A stretch of DNA of 6,701 bases from JAEUSG01 sp964590225 (GTDB lineage Bacteria > Fibrobacterota > OXYB2-FULL-49-7 > JAEUSG01): assembly GCA_964590225.1 (NCBI GenBank), contig CAZPWS010000084.1, forward strand, positions 1 through 6,701. Reading direction: 5' to 3'. The notes below the pieces were generated by a model. The model did no database searches and had not been told where the DNA came from. It saw only the letters and a list, made by a program, of their open reading frames with translations. Position 1 is the stretch's first letter. Each line of letters starts with the position of its first letter. Both the position numbers and the translations under genes were made by a program. Of this stretch, positions 1 to 6,699 are shown piece by piece.

Positions 1-858
1 ATTGAAGCGTATCTCGGAACAGATCGTTCTACTGGTGCAATAACGACTGCCGTGTCAACATACTACGGTATATCTAATTTAACTACTGATGAAATCAATT
101 CTATCGCTGCAGCTCCAGCAGGATCTATGGAGTATGTTTTAGGTCCTATAATGAGTAATCGTACAGACATGGCATGGACAACAACGGGTCACACTGGTAA
201 TGATCTTCCATTGCATTATTATGGCACTGATGTCCATTTCGGCACAATTGAGAACACGGATATCGCATGGATTTGTGCTAAAGCAATGGAAATTAACATG
301 GCCAAACTCAATGACACTTTATTCCAAAAAGCTTCTGTGCTTTTTGCCGATGCAAGTATGACTGTTGACACAGTTGGCTTAATGTCGAGCAGAGGCAGCC
401 TTACCGTCTCATCCGGCAGTAAAACTGCTCTAATGCCTTTCAACAAGAACGAAATGTGGATTAACGGGATTTGTCATAAGCTGAACGGACTTGTGCTATA
501 TTCATATACCAACCATACAGTATATGTCCCAAAACACGCTTTGGATATTTTTAATGGGGGGCCAACGATACTTGCACGCACACAGTCGGTTCCCAACGAA
601 ACATTCCTGATGCAGAACTATCCGAACCCTTTCAACCCTTCCACGAAAATCACTGTCTCTCTCTCGGAACCTACTGATGTCCTTGTTAAAATTTTTGACA
701 TGTCAGGCGCATTGATTACAACACTTATCAATAAAAAGTTGGTTGCAGGGTCACATGTTTATACATGGAGTCCATCTTCAATCGCATCCAGCAAATACAT
801 TTGTCATATGAAAGCTGGTTCAAAGATATACGAAAAAATGCTTACATTCACAAAATAG
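1..858 (+). CDS. Alkaline phosphatase (PhoA superfamily), C-terminal part, with T9SS sorting domain; 5' end outside window
   Basis: The frame is open from base 1 to TAG at 856-858, giving 285 residues of a gene that begins upstream. The GTG at 52 is internal. Fragment residues about 18-97 match the end of the alkaline phosphatase catalytic domain. The motif WTTTGHTGNDLP contains the metal-ligand histidine (codon 190-192, fragment residue 64), equivalent to His412 of E. coli PhoA, followed by HYYG and FGTIENTDIA as in the family. The nucleophilic serine and other metal ligands would lie upstream. Residues about 98-190 form a beta-rich extra module that I do not recognise. Residues about 198-285 are a T9SS type-A sorting domain (NYPNPFNPST at 616-645, ending KMLTFTK), which directs export across the outer membrane and is normally cleaved off. 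Expected role: extracellular hydrolysis of phosphomonoesters to release phosphate. The phosphatase and sorting-domain calls are firm; substrate range is not visible. Confidence 0.88.
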   Translation: MEAYLGTDRSTGAITTAVSTYYGISNLTTDEINSIAAAPAGSMEYVLGPIMSNRTDMAWTTTGHTGNDLPLHYYGTDVHFGTIENTDIAWICAKAMEINMAKLNDTLFQKASVLFADASMTVDTVGLMSSRGSLTVSSGSKTALMPFNKNEMWINGICHKLNGLVLYSYTNHTVYVPKHALDIFNGGPTILARTQSVPNETFLMQNYPNPFNPSTKITVSLSEPTDVLVKIFDMSGALITTLINKKLVAGSHVYTWSPSSIASSKYICHMKAGSKIYEKMLTFTK

Positions 859-890
859 TCATCCCTCTTATTTTTTATGCATTCCTTTAT

Positions 891-925
891 GAGGCGCCTG
901 CCAGTATTTACCGGTAAGGCGCCTC
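891..925 (+). terminator. GC-rich hairpin downstream of the phosphatase gene, possible intrinsic terminator
   Basis: The arms GAGGCGCC (891-898) and GGCGCCTC (918-925) pair perfectly over 8 bp. The stem can extend with T899-A917 and, past a bulged A916, G900-T915, C901-G914 and C902-G913, leaving a loop of about 10 nt. It begins 32 nt after the phosphatase stop. The following bases (TTGCATATTA) are only a weak T-tract, so termination may be partial or the hairpin may protect the 3' end of the mRNA. Its position, before a separate promoter-like region, supports a boundary between the phosphatase and receptor transcripts. Confidence 0.55.
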
Positions 926-965
926 TTGCATATTAAGATCAAACAGGAAAAATTTTCATTCTACC

Positions 966-1009
966 CTAACAATCCTCTAACAATTTTCACAAACTTTACT
1001 AACATACAA
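966..1009 (+). promoter_or_regulatory. Pho-box-like array of 11-bp direct repeats upstream of the TonB receptor
   Basis: Four consecutive 11-bp units can be laid out: CTAACAATCCT (966), CTAACAATTTT (977), CACAAACTTTA (988, degenerate) and CTAACATACAA (999). The core CTAACA is exact in units 1, 2 and 4, spaced 11 and 22 bp apart, about one and two helical turns. Pho boxes in E. coli (CTGTCAT-type) and Bacillus (TT[A/T/C]ACA-type) are also direct repeats with an 11-bp period read by PhoB/PhoP. The core here differs by one base from TTAACA. The array ends 4 nt before a TATATT box, where an activator replacing the -35 element would sit. The repeats are plain in the sequence; the identity of the regulator is inferred from the phosphatase next door. 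Confidence 0.55.
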
Positions 1010-1013
1010 CGGC

Positions 1014-1019
1014 TATATT
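1014..1019 (+). promoter_or_regulatory. Candidate -10 element (TATATT) for the TonB receptor gene
   Basis: TATATT matches TATAAT at five of six positions and lies 4 nt after the 11-bp repeat array. No good -35 hexamer sits 16-18 nt upstream, as expected for an activator-dependent promoter. Transcription would start near 1026-1028, essentially at the GTG codon, so the mRNA would have almost no 5' leader. That is possible but unusual, so either this box or the start codon choice could be wrong. Confidence 0.3.
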
Positions 1020-1027
1020 CGATAACT

Positions 1028-4000
1028 GTGTTTAAAAAAAAGCAAATATTCCTTATATTGGCAATACTCTTATGTTCGTTATCACATAGTGCCGAATCAC
1101 CATCTATTTCTGGAATTGTTAAAGAAGCGCTTACAGATAAGCCTCTTTTAGCGGCAGTGGTAAAATTGGAAAAAGCAGAAGTTTATGCTACCACAAACTT
1201 TTCGGGGCAGTATCAGCTTTTTTCTGTTAAGCCAGGCAGATACACCATTACTGCAGAACTTGCAGGATATGAAAAGGCCGTAATAAAAAATGTGAAGATT
1301 GAGCAAAATAAAAATGCCCAACTGGATATAAAACTGAACCCTATTGGTCCCAATATTAGGAGGTCAATCTGTGACACATGTGAAGTATTAGGAATGGTAA
1401 TAGGAAGAATATTTGGAAAGGAAAAAATTCACATTAGTGGAGCTGCCGTAACAGTAGTTGGCAGCGGTATTTCAACGACAACCGATATTGACGGAATTTT
1501 TAATATAATGCTACAAACCAATGATACATTCTCAATTGCCATTATCCACAACAATTATACTCCGGACACCATCCATAAGGTTTCCGTCATTAGTAATAGA
1601 GCCACAGAGTTGCAATTTGAGCTTAAACCTTTAAATACGGAAAAAGAGTTTGTAGGATACATAAAGGGGAAAACCATCGAACACACAACTGGTTCAGCGC
1701 TGATTAATGTTCAGATTACCCTATTAAATACGGGATACAAAGCCGTGTCAGATAGCGATGGCGCTTTCTATCTTGAAACTATTGCTCCTGGTCAATACTC
1801 GCTTCTTGCAACAAGGTGGGGATTTGAGTCATTCGTTTATTCTGGTTTAGTTGTTACGGCGGGCGACACATCGACAATAGATATTTCTCTTTCAAAAAGA
1901 GAGGTCGGCGCTTTTAGTGAAGGTGGCACAGGAATTGTAATGGGAAAAATTCATGATGCAGAAGGAAAGGTTGTGGCAGACGCAACCGTTTGGGTTAATA
2001 ATACGAGTATATCTTCATTGACAGATGAATCTGGAGGGTATAAAATAGTAAATGTACCAGCCGGGGTGAGAAAAATCTGTGCGTATGCAGAAGGATACGA
2101 CACTGTAAAAACAGATGAGTTTGATGTTTGGAGTGATGAAATAACAGATATAAATATCGTTATGACAAAAGTTAAGAGCACGCAGCTCGGAAACGAAGAA
2201 TATAAGATGAATATAGTCGGTGATGGCGGTACTCTTTCGGGCATGATAGCGGATTCACGCAACAGCGAAGGTGTGGCCGGAGTAGGTATTATTGTAACAT
2301 CGACCGTAGGAAGAACTGTGAAGGGAGTTTCCGATCTTGATGGAAGATATGAAGTTAGTGGATTAAGGAGCGGAATATATACTGTTGCTATTGAACACAG
2401 CGGGTTTGAACCTGTATCTCAAAGTGTGTCAATCACTTCTGGTCAGATAACCAGAGCCGATATTGTTCTAAATCATTCTGAAATAGCTTCTCTCGGCAAG
2501 ATGAGCGTTCGATCGGTGCGTGTACAAAGTACGGGCGCTGCTCTTCTTAAAGAAAGACAAAAAGAAATCAGCTTCACAGATGCGATAGGTGCACAGGAAA
2601 TGTCACGAGGAGGGGCTGGTAATGCGGCGGAAGCAATCAAGATTGTTACCGGAGTAACACTTGAAGACAACAAATACGTAATTGTTCGAGGAATGCCTAA
2701 GAGATACACCTTGACAATGCTCAACGGATCAATTCTGCCAAGCCCCGATCCAAACACCAAAGCTGTCAATATGGATTTATTTCCGTCCGGTATGGTTGAT
2801 AATATTACTGTTTATAAAACGCTTACTCCCAATCTTCCAAGTGATTTTTCAGGGGGAGTGGTGAATATTGTTACTAAGCCCTTTCCCGAAAAGCTTGATG
2901 TGACAGTGTCCTTGAGTGGTGGCTTTGCAAGTGGGAGCTCATTTAATGAAGATTTTCTGAGCTATAATGGGGGGAAACTCGATTTACTGGCAATGGACGA
3001 TGGAACACGCGGCATCCCGTCGATCCTGGAAAAATACTCCAAAATAGAAATTGATAAAATTATGTCTCTTGCCAATTATGATCCAGAGAGTAACTATATC
3101 GCACAAAGGCTTGCGAATCCCAACGATAGACTGTCGGACACACTTGCATTAATTGATGAATTTTTGAATTCTTTGGACCATTCTGATATGTCTCCCAAAA
3201 AAATTAAGGCGCCATTGAATTCCAGTTTTTCTGCTTCAATCGGCAATAGTACGCAGTTATTTGGAAACAGATTCGGGTATCGTATTAGTCTAAATTATGC
3301 AAACAAATATTCACACTCTGACAATGGTATTAAAAACGACTATGAAGATGCTTTTGTAGCATACAGTCCGAATCTTATGCCTCCAGTCCCTGTAAAAGAG
3401 CTTAGTGAAATAAGTTCCAAACATTCAGTGGAGTGGGGAGTTCTTGGAACAGCAGCATATTTATTGGACAATGGCGGCGAACTTTCTGCTGAATATATCC
3501 ACATACAGAACGCGACAGATGAAGTTTCAGTTTATAAGGGGAAGTATCCTTACTTTCTTACAAATGCGGTAATCGACACCTATGTAACCATGCAGATGCA
3601 CTACATAGAAAGGACTGTTGACTATTTACATCCGACATATAAAAGTAAATTTAAAATCGGTGGAAGAGTATTTGACGCTACACACCAGGCTTCACTAACC
3701 CGGTCAACACAAAGCGAGCCTGATCTCCGCGATTTTCAATACAACATTGAACCCAGAGATACTACTATTTGGTATAAAATTCACTCCAATTATCCCGATC
3801 CTTCCCACAAATATAGAGATCTTGTTGAATATGCTGCTTCGTATAAACCTGAATTCCGCACCCCATTTTATCAATGGAGCGATGATTCGGCAACCTTTTC
3901 ATTGGGTGCCGATATTAGCTGGAAATCTCGTGAGGTTCGCGAGCGTCGCTTTGAGTATAGGGCAAGTGCTTTTACCGCGAGAGGACAAAATCAGTTTTAT

Positions 4001-5125
4001 GCACCTACTGTCTTCTTTGTACCGGAAAGCACTGGTTTAATTCAAGACGATAACGCGAGAAATGGCTACAGATGGGGAATACTGATGCGTGATCTTACCG
4101 AAGATATTTCTCAATGGGATGGATGGCAGTTTTTCCCTTCACTTTATTCTATGATCGAAATGCCTGTTGGCCATCAAGTTACTGTTACGGGCGGACTGAA
4201 ACTTGAATACACTGCGATGGGGGGAGCAAGCATAAATGAAAGATTCCGAGCCCAAACAGAAGTTGACTTGAGTGCTTTAAATATCCTTCCTTCTGTTTCC
4301 GCAGTCAAGCTCCTTGATAGAAATATGAATATCCGTTTGGCGTATGGTCGGACACTTGCCATGCCTACACTCCGAGAAATAGCCGGCTATCCGACAAGTT
4401 CATTTACAGGAGGAAAGTCGTTTGTTGGTAACAGAAATCTTGAAATTTCAACCATTGATAATATTGATATACGGTGGGAGTGGTATATGAAGCCTGGAGA
4501 GCTTCTAGCAGTGAGTCCGTTTTTCAAAAGAATACAAAAACCTATCGAGGTGCTTCATTTTGCAGAAGATTACATACAGCCTAATAACGCTTTCAATTCA
4601 GCAAAAATATTCGGCTGTGAGTTTGAGGCAAGAAAGCAATTAACAGAAAGGATTCAAGCAAGCGGTAATCTTACCGTCGCTCATTCGATGCTGGAGCTTG
4701 ATCCGGTGCAGGATAAAGGAATGGTTAAATCATCTTTGTATTTCCCTTACGAAGATAACATCAGACCCTTTCAGGGACAGTCGCCACTTGTTTTAAACAT
4801 TTTTCTTACTTATGATAACCCTGAAATGGGTCTTAATATGAATCTTGTTTACAATATGTTTTGGGAAAGACTTGCTGAAATCACCTCCCCTGAAGTACCC
4901 TGGCTATGGCAGGACACAAAGTACATGCTAAACTTGACTGCCACAAAAAAACTATCCAGCAATCTCGAGTTAAAATTAAGATTAACAGATCTGCAAAACG
5001 CATTTGCATCCGGAATTATGAACACTGAAGATAGATACTTTCACGATTACCAGGGAACAAACCTCAAGATTTATGACGAAGAGCCTGATTGGGGAATTTC
5101 AATTGGAATCGGATATTCTTTTTAG
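1028..5125 (+). CDS. TonB-dependent outer membrane receptor with five N-terminal carboxypeptidase-regulatory-like domains
   Basis: This 1365-residue outer membrane active transporter is powered by TonB-ExbBD. I start it at GTG 1028 because it immediately precedes a good signal peptide: KKK, a hydrophobic run (IFLILAILLC), then SHSA with cleavage near residue 22. The frame is open back to TTG 926, but that adds 34 residues unlike a signal peptide and overlaps the repeat array. Five beta-sandwich regulatory-like domains follow at about 27-107, 122-203, 209-292, 302-381 and 401-485. Each has the D-x-x-G-x-[FY] turn and the P/SG-x-Y-x-[IL/V] strand, although domain 2 is weaker. The plug is at about 509-617 (VRG at 553-555, LNG, LPSDFSGG at 603-610, NIVTK at 613-617). 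The barrel fills 618-1365 and ends in aromatic GYSF, the outer membrane insertion signature. A C-x-x-C pair lies at 115/118, between domains 1 and 2. The substrate cannot be read from the sequence; context suggests a phosphorus compound or a phosphatase-related metal. Confidence 0.9.
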   Translation: MFKKKQIFLILAILLCSLSHSAESPSISGIVKEALTDKPLLAAVVKLEKAEVYATTNFSGQYQLFSVKPGRYTITAELAGYEKAVIKNVKIEQNKNAQLDIKLNPIGPNIRRSICDTCEVLGMVIGRIFGKEKIHISGAAVTVVGSGISTTTDIDGIFNIMLQTNDTFSIAIIHNNYTPDTIHKVSVISNRATELQFELKPLNTEKEFVGYIKGKTIEHTTGSALINVQITLLNTGYKAVSDSDGAFYLETIAPGQYSLLATRWGFESFVYSGLVVTAGDTSTIDISLSKREVGAFSEGGTGIVMGKIHDAEGKVVADATVWVNNTSISSLTDESGGYKIVNVPAGVRKICAYAEGYDTVKTDEFDVWSDEITDINIVMTKVKSTQLGNEEYKMNIVGDGGTLSGMIADSRNSEGVAGVGIIVTSTVGRTVKGVSDLDGRYEVSGLRSGIYTVAIEHSGFEPVSQSVSITSGQITRADIVLNHSEIASLGKMSVRSVRVQSTGAALLKERQKEISFTDAIGAQEMSRGGAGNAAEAIKIVTGVTLEDNKYVIVRGMPKRYTLTMLNGSILPSPDPNTKAVNMDLFPSGMVDNITVYKTLTPNLPSDFSGGVVNIVTKPFPEKLDVTVSLSGGFASGSSFNEDFLSYNGGKLDLLAMDDGTRGIPSILEKYSKIEIDKIMSLANYDPESNYIAQRLANPNDRLSDTLALIDEFLNSLDHSDMSPKKIKAPLNSSFSASIGNSTQLFGNRFGYRISLNYANKYSHSDNGIKNDYEDAFVAYSPNLMPPVPVKELSEISSKHSVEWGVLGTAAYLLDNGGELSAEYIHIQNATDEVSVYKGKYPYFLTNAVIDTYVTMQMHYIERTVDYLHPTYKSKFKIGGRVFDATHQASLTRSTQSEPDLRDFQYNIEPRDTTIWYKIHSNYPDPSHKYRDLVEYAASYKPEFRTPFYQWSDDSATFSLGADISWKSREVRERRFEYRASAFTARGQNQFYAPTVFFVPESTGLIQDDNARNGYRWGILMRDLTEDISQWDGWQFFPSLYSMIEMPVGHQVTVTGGLKLEYTAMGGASINERFRAQTEVDLSALNILPSVSAVKLLDRNMNIRLAYGRTLAMPTLREIAGYPTSSFTGGKSFVGNRNLEISTIDNIDIRWEWYMKPGELLAVSPFFKRIQKPIEVLHFAEDYIQPNNAFNSAKIFGCEFEARKQLTERIQASGNLTVAHSMLELDPVQDKGMVKSSLYFPYEDNIRPFQGQSPLVLNIFLTYDNPEMGLNMNLVYNMFWERLAEITSPEVPWLWQDTKYMLNLTATKKLSSNLELKLRLTDLQNAFASGIMNTEDRYFHDYQGTNLKIYDEEPDWGISIGIGYSF

Positions 5126-5127
5126 CT

Positions 5128-5149
5128 CTAACACAATTCTAACGGTTTG
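5128..5149 (+). promoter_or_regulatory. Second Pho-box-like 11-bp direct repeat, upstream of the lipoprotein gene
   Basis: The units CTAACACAATT (5128) and CTAACGGTTTG (5139) lie back to back with an 11-bp period, beginning 2 nt after the receptor stop codon. The next two 11-bp frames (5150 and 5161) are degenerate. The distance from the first unit to the candidate -10 box (5178) is 50 nt, against 48 nt in the receptor leader, so the two promoters look similarly built. The same core and period before two neighbouring genes supports co-regulation. That the regulator is PhoB/PhoP is inference. Confidence 0.45.
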
Positions 5150-5155
5150 ATAATA

Positions 5156-5183
5156 TTAACAAAACTTTTGGATTGCATATTAT
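5156..5183 (+). promoter_or_regulatory. Candidate sigma-70-type promoter of the lipoprotein gene
   Basis: TTAACA (5156-5161; five of six to TTGACA) and TATTAT (5178-5183; five of six to TATAAT) are separated by 16 bp. Transcription would start near 5190, giving a leader of about 43 nt to the ATG at 5233. The -35 overlaps an A/T-rich dyad, TTTGATAATATTAACAAA (5146-5163), symmetrical at every pair but one, which could be a separate operator. The region is A/T-rich, so a chance match is possible. Confidence 0.42.
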
Positions 5184-5222
5184 ATGTTCGATTTTAGCTT
5201 TTGTATCAACTAACCATTTAAA

Positions 5223-5228
5223 AGGAGG
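5223..5228 (+). promoter_or_regulatory. Shine-Dalgarno site AGGAGG fixing the lipoprotein start
   Basis: A full AGGAGG lies 4 nt before ATG 5233. This decides the start against the in-frame TTG at 5173 and places the lipoprotein signal at the N terminus. It also shows that the organism uses Shine-Dalgarno initiation, unlike many Bacteroidetes genes, and contrasts with the receptor gene, which has no such site before its GTG. Confidence 0.85.
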
Positions 5229-5232
5229 AACA

Positions 5233-6684
5233 ATGAAGTTCTTAAACAGGAAGAGTTTCTTAGCCGCATCTGCGTTTGCAGTTGCCATGTTCACTACGGG
5301 ATGTAGTGACAAATCAACAGATCCAAAAGTTTTGGGTCCAACCATGTACGATGGCATGAGAGTAGTTAAGGATGATGACATCAAGGCCGGGCAGAATTTT
5401 ACAATGTATGAAGACACTACATACTTACTCGACGGTCTAGTTTTTGTTGAAAATGGCTCAGTGCTAACTATTCAGCCGGGTACTGTGCTAAAGTTCAAAT
5501 CTGGTGGTGGCTATAACGCAAGTGCCCTTATTATTGCCAAAGGTGGAAAAATATACGCAAATGGTACAGCAACAAAGCCTATTATCATGACAGCCCAACA
5601 GGATGACCTCACACAGGGTGATGATATAAACCCTAACACCAGAGGTCTTTGGGGGGGTCTTGTATTGCTTGGCAAGTCTGTTGTTAACCGTACAGCTGGA
5701 AAGCATCAGATTGAAGGTATTGATCCTACCGACCCACGCGGCGAATATGGTGAGCCTACACCAGTTCTCGATGACAGTTCCGGTGTACTCCGTTATGTCT
5801 CATTGAGGTATGGCGGAACAAACATTGGTGAAGGCAACGAATTGAACGGTCTTACCATGGGCGGCGTAGGCAGCAGAACCGTAATAGAGTACATCGAAGT
5901 ATTAAATAACGATGACGACGGTTTTGAGTGGTTTGGTGGTACAGTAAACTGCAAATATCTTGTTGGTGTTGGAAATGCTGATGATACATTTGATTGGGAC
6001 GAAGGTTTCAGGGGCAAGCTTCAGTTCATCGTGTGTATCCAGAGTGCTGAAGCAGGTGATCGTGCAATCGAAGCAGATGGTAATCCAAGTGATAACCGTG
6101 GCGATGCTGTTAAATACGCAAGGCCAACAATCTATAATGCTACACTTATAGGTAGAGGTGTTCCTTCAAAAGCAAATGGTAACCTCGCTTTCAAGCTTCG
6201 TGAAGAGACAGGCATGTACTTCTATAACTCAATTGTTACAGATTTCTATGGTGACATTGGCATGAGCGGCGATGTTCTTGCTCGTGTTGGTGTCATTAAT
6301 TTCGATGATGCTGATGGTGTAGCCGGTAACAAAGTTACCGATCATGTTATTGCTGGAAATCTTCAGATTAAAAACAACATTTTTTACACTTTCAGCTTCG
6401 GAAGAACTGCGGCTGACTCTCTTATCAGTTTTTCAAGTGTAAGCGACGCATCCAGAAGAACGGCTGTTATCGACAGTGTTAAGAACAATAACACTTTCGG
6501 AACAAGTGCAGGCGTCACAAGAACTGTTCTTGTACCTCCTGCTGGCAGCATAGCGCTTACAGCTTCTCGCAGAGCTCTGCCAGCTGGTGACAACTTCTTT
6601 ACAACCGCCAACTATATTGGAGCATTCGGTTCATCGAACTGGATGAGCGGTTGGACAGCTTATGAGACATATTTCAAGAATTAA
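5233..6684 (+). CDS. Outer membrane lipoprotein, predicted beta-helix-like, partner of the TonB receptor
   Basis: This 483-residue protein starts at ATG 5233 behind AGGAGG. The signal is lipoprotein-type: NRK, a hydrophobic stretch, then TTGC with the lipidated cysteine at residue 24. Threonine at -3 is not the favoured residue. The body is rich in G, N, D, T and V, with short beta-strand-like repeats, as in right-handed beta-helix proteins. From memory it belongs to a family often encoded beside TonB receptors of this plug type and usually left as hypothetical; I know of no established function. Acidic clusters stand out: NNDDDGFEWFGG (D227-D229), NADDTFDWDEGF (D250-E257) and EADGNPSDNRGD (280-291), which could bind calcium or another cation. 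It has no T9SS tail, so it probably stays lipid-anchored, plausibly as a surface substrate-binding partner in the place SusD takes beside SusC. Family and location are fairly sure; the job is inferred. Confidence 0.75.
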   Translation: MKFLNRKSFLAASAFAVAMFTTGCSDKSTDPKVLGPTMYDGMRVVKDDDIKAGQNFTMYEDTTYLLDGLVFVENGSVLTIQPGTVLKFKSGGGYNASALIIAKGGKIYANGTATKPIIMTAQQDDLTQGDDINPNTRGLWGGLVLLGKSVVNRTAGKHQIEGIDPTDPRGEYGEPTPVLDDSSGVLRYVSLRYGGTNIGEGNELNGLTMGGVGSRTVIEYIEVLNNDDDGFEWFGGTVNCKYLVGVGNADDTFDWDEGFRGKLQFIVCIQSAEAGDRAIEADGNPSDNRGDAVKYARPTIYNATLIGRGVPSKANGNLAFKLREETGMYFYNSIVTDFYGDIGMSGDVLARVGVINFDDADGVAGNKVTDHVIAGNLQIKNNIFYTFSFGRTAADSLISFSSVSDASRRTAVIDSVKNNNTFGTSAGVTRTVLVPPAGSIALTASRRALPAGDNFFTTANYIGAFGSSNWMSGWTAYETYFKN

Positions 6685-6699
6685 TGTCTCTTGAAATAT
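6664..6699 (+). repeat. Overlapping inverted repeats across the lipoprotein stop codon; possible terminator
   Basis: ATATTTCAAGA (6669-6679) and TCTTGAAATAT (6689-6699) form a perfect 11-bp stem with a 9-nt loop containing the TAA stop (6682-6684). A second perfect pair, GAGACAT (6664-6670) with ATGTCTC (6684-6690), shares bases with the first, so the two stems cannot form together. The window ends 2 nt later, so a T-tract cannot be judged. The stem is A/T-rich for an intrinsic terminator, and an mRNA-stability structure is an equal possibility. Confidence 0.5.

Noticed and set aside
52..54. GTG as the start of the first gene
   Set aside because: The frame is open and coding-like back to base 1, and the protein after GTG begins inside the phosphatase domain with no signal peptide.
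926..935. TTGCATATTA occurs in both spacers (926-935 and 5173-5182), possibly a shared promoter element
   Set aside because: The copies sit on opposite sides of the 11-bp repeats (upstream in one leader, downstream in the other), so they cannot have the same role. A shared A/T-rich 10-mer in two short spacers can be chance.
1951..2262. Open frame on the minus strand inside the receptor gene
   Set aside because: Its product has no recognisable domain, and it lies wholly opposite well-supported regulatory-like domains on the + strand.
5149..5160. Fur-box-like GATAATATTAAC, which would suggest iron regulation of the unit
   Set aside because: Fur sites are built as GATAAT-N-ATTATC with an odd centre and usually a third hexamer. 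This dyad has an even centre and no third hexamer, and the receptor leader shows no matching site.
5173..5175. TTG as the start of the lipoprotein gene
   Set aside because: It would put 20 residues before the lipoprotein signal and overlaps the promoter; ATG 5233 has an AGGAGG site 4 nt upstream.
5651..5657. Run of seven G in the lipoprotein gene as a phase-variation tract (runs of six G also occur near 557, 2968 and 4218)
   Set aside because: The runs simply encode Gly-Gly or Gly neighbours, all frames are intact, and seven is short for a slippage switch.
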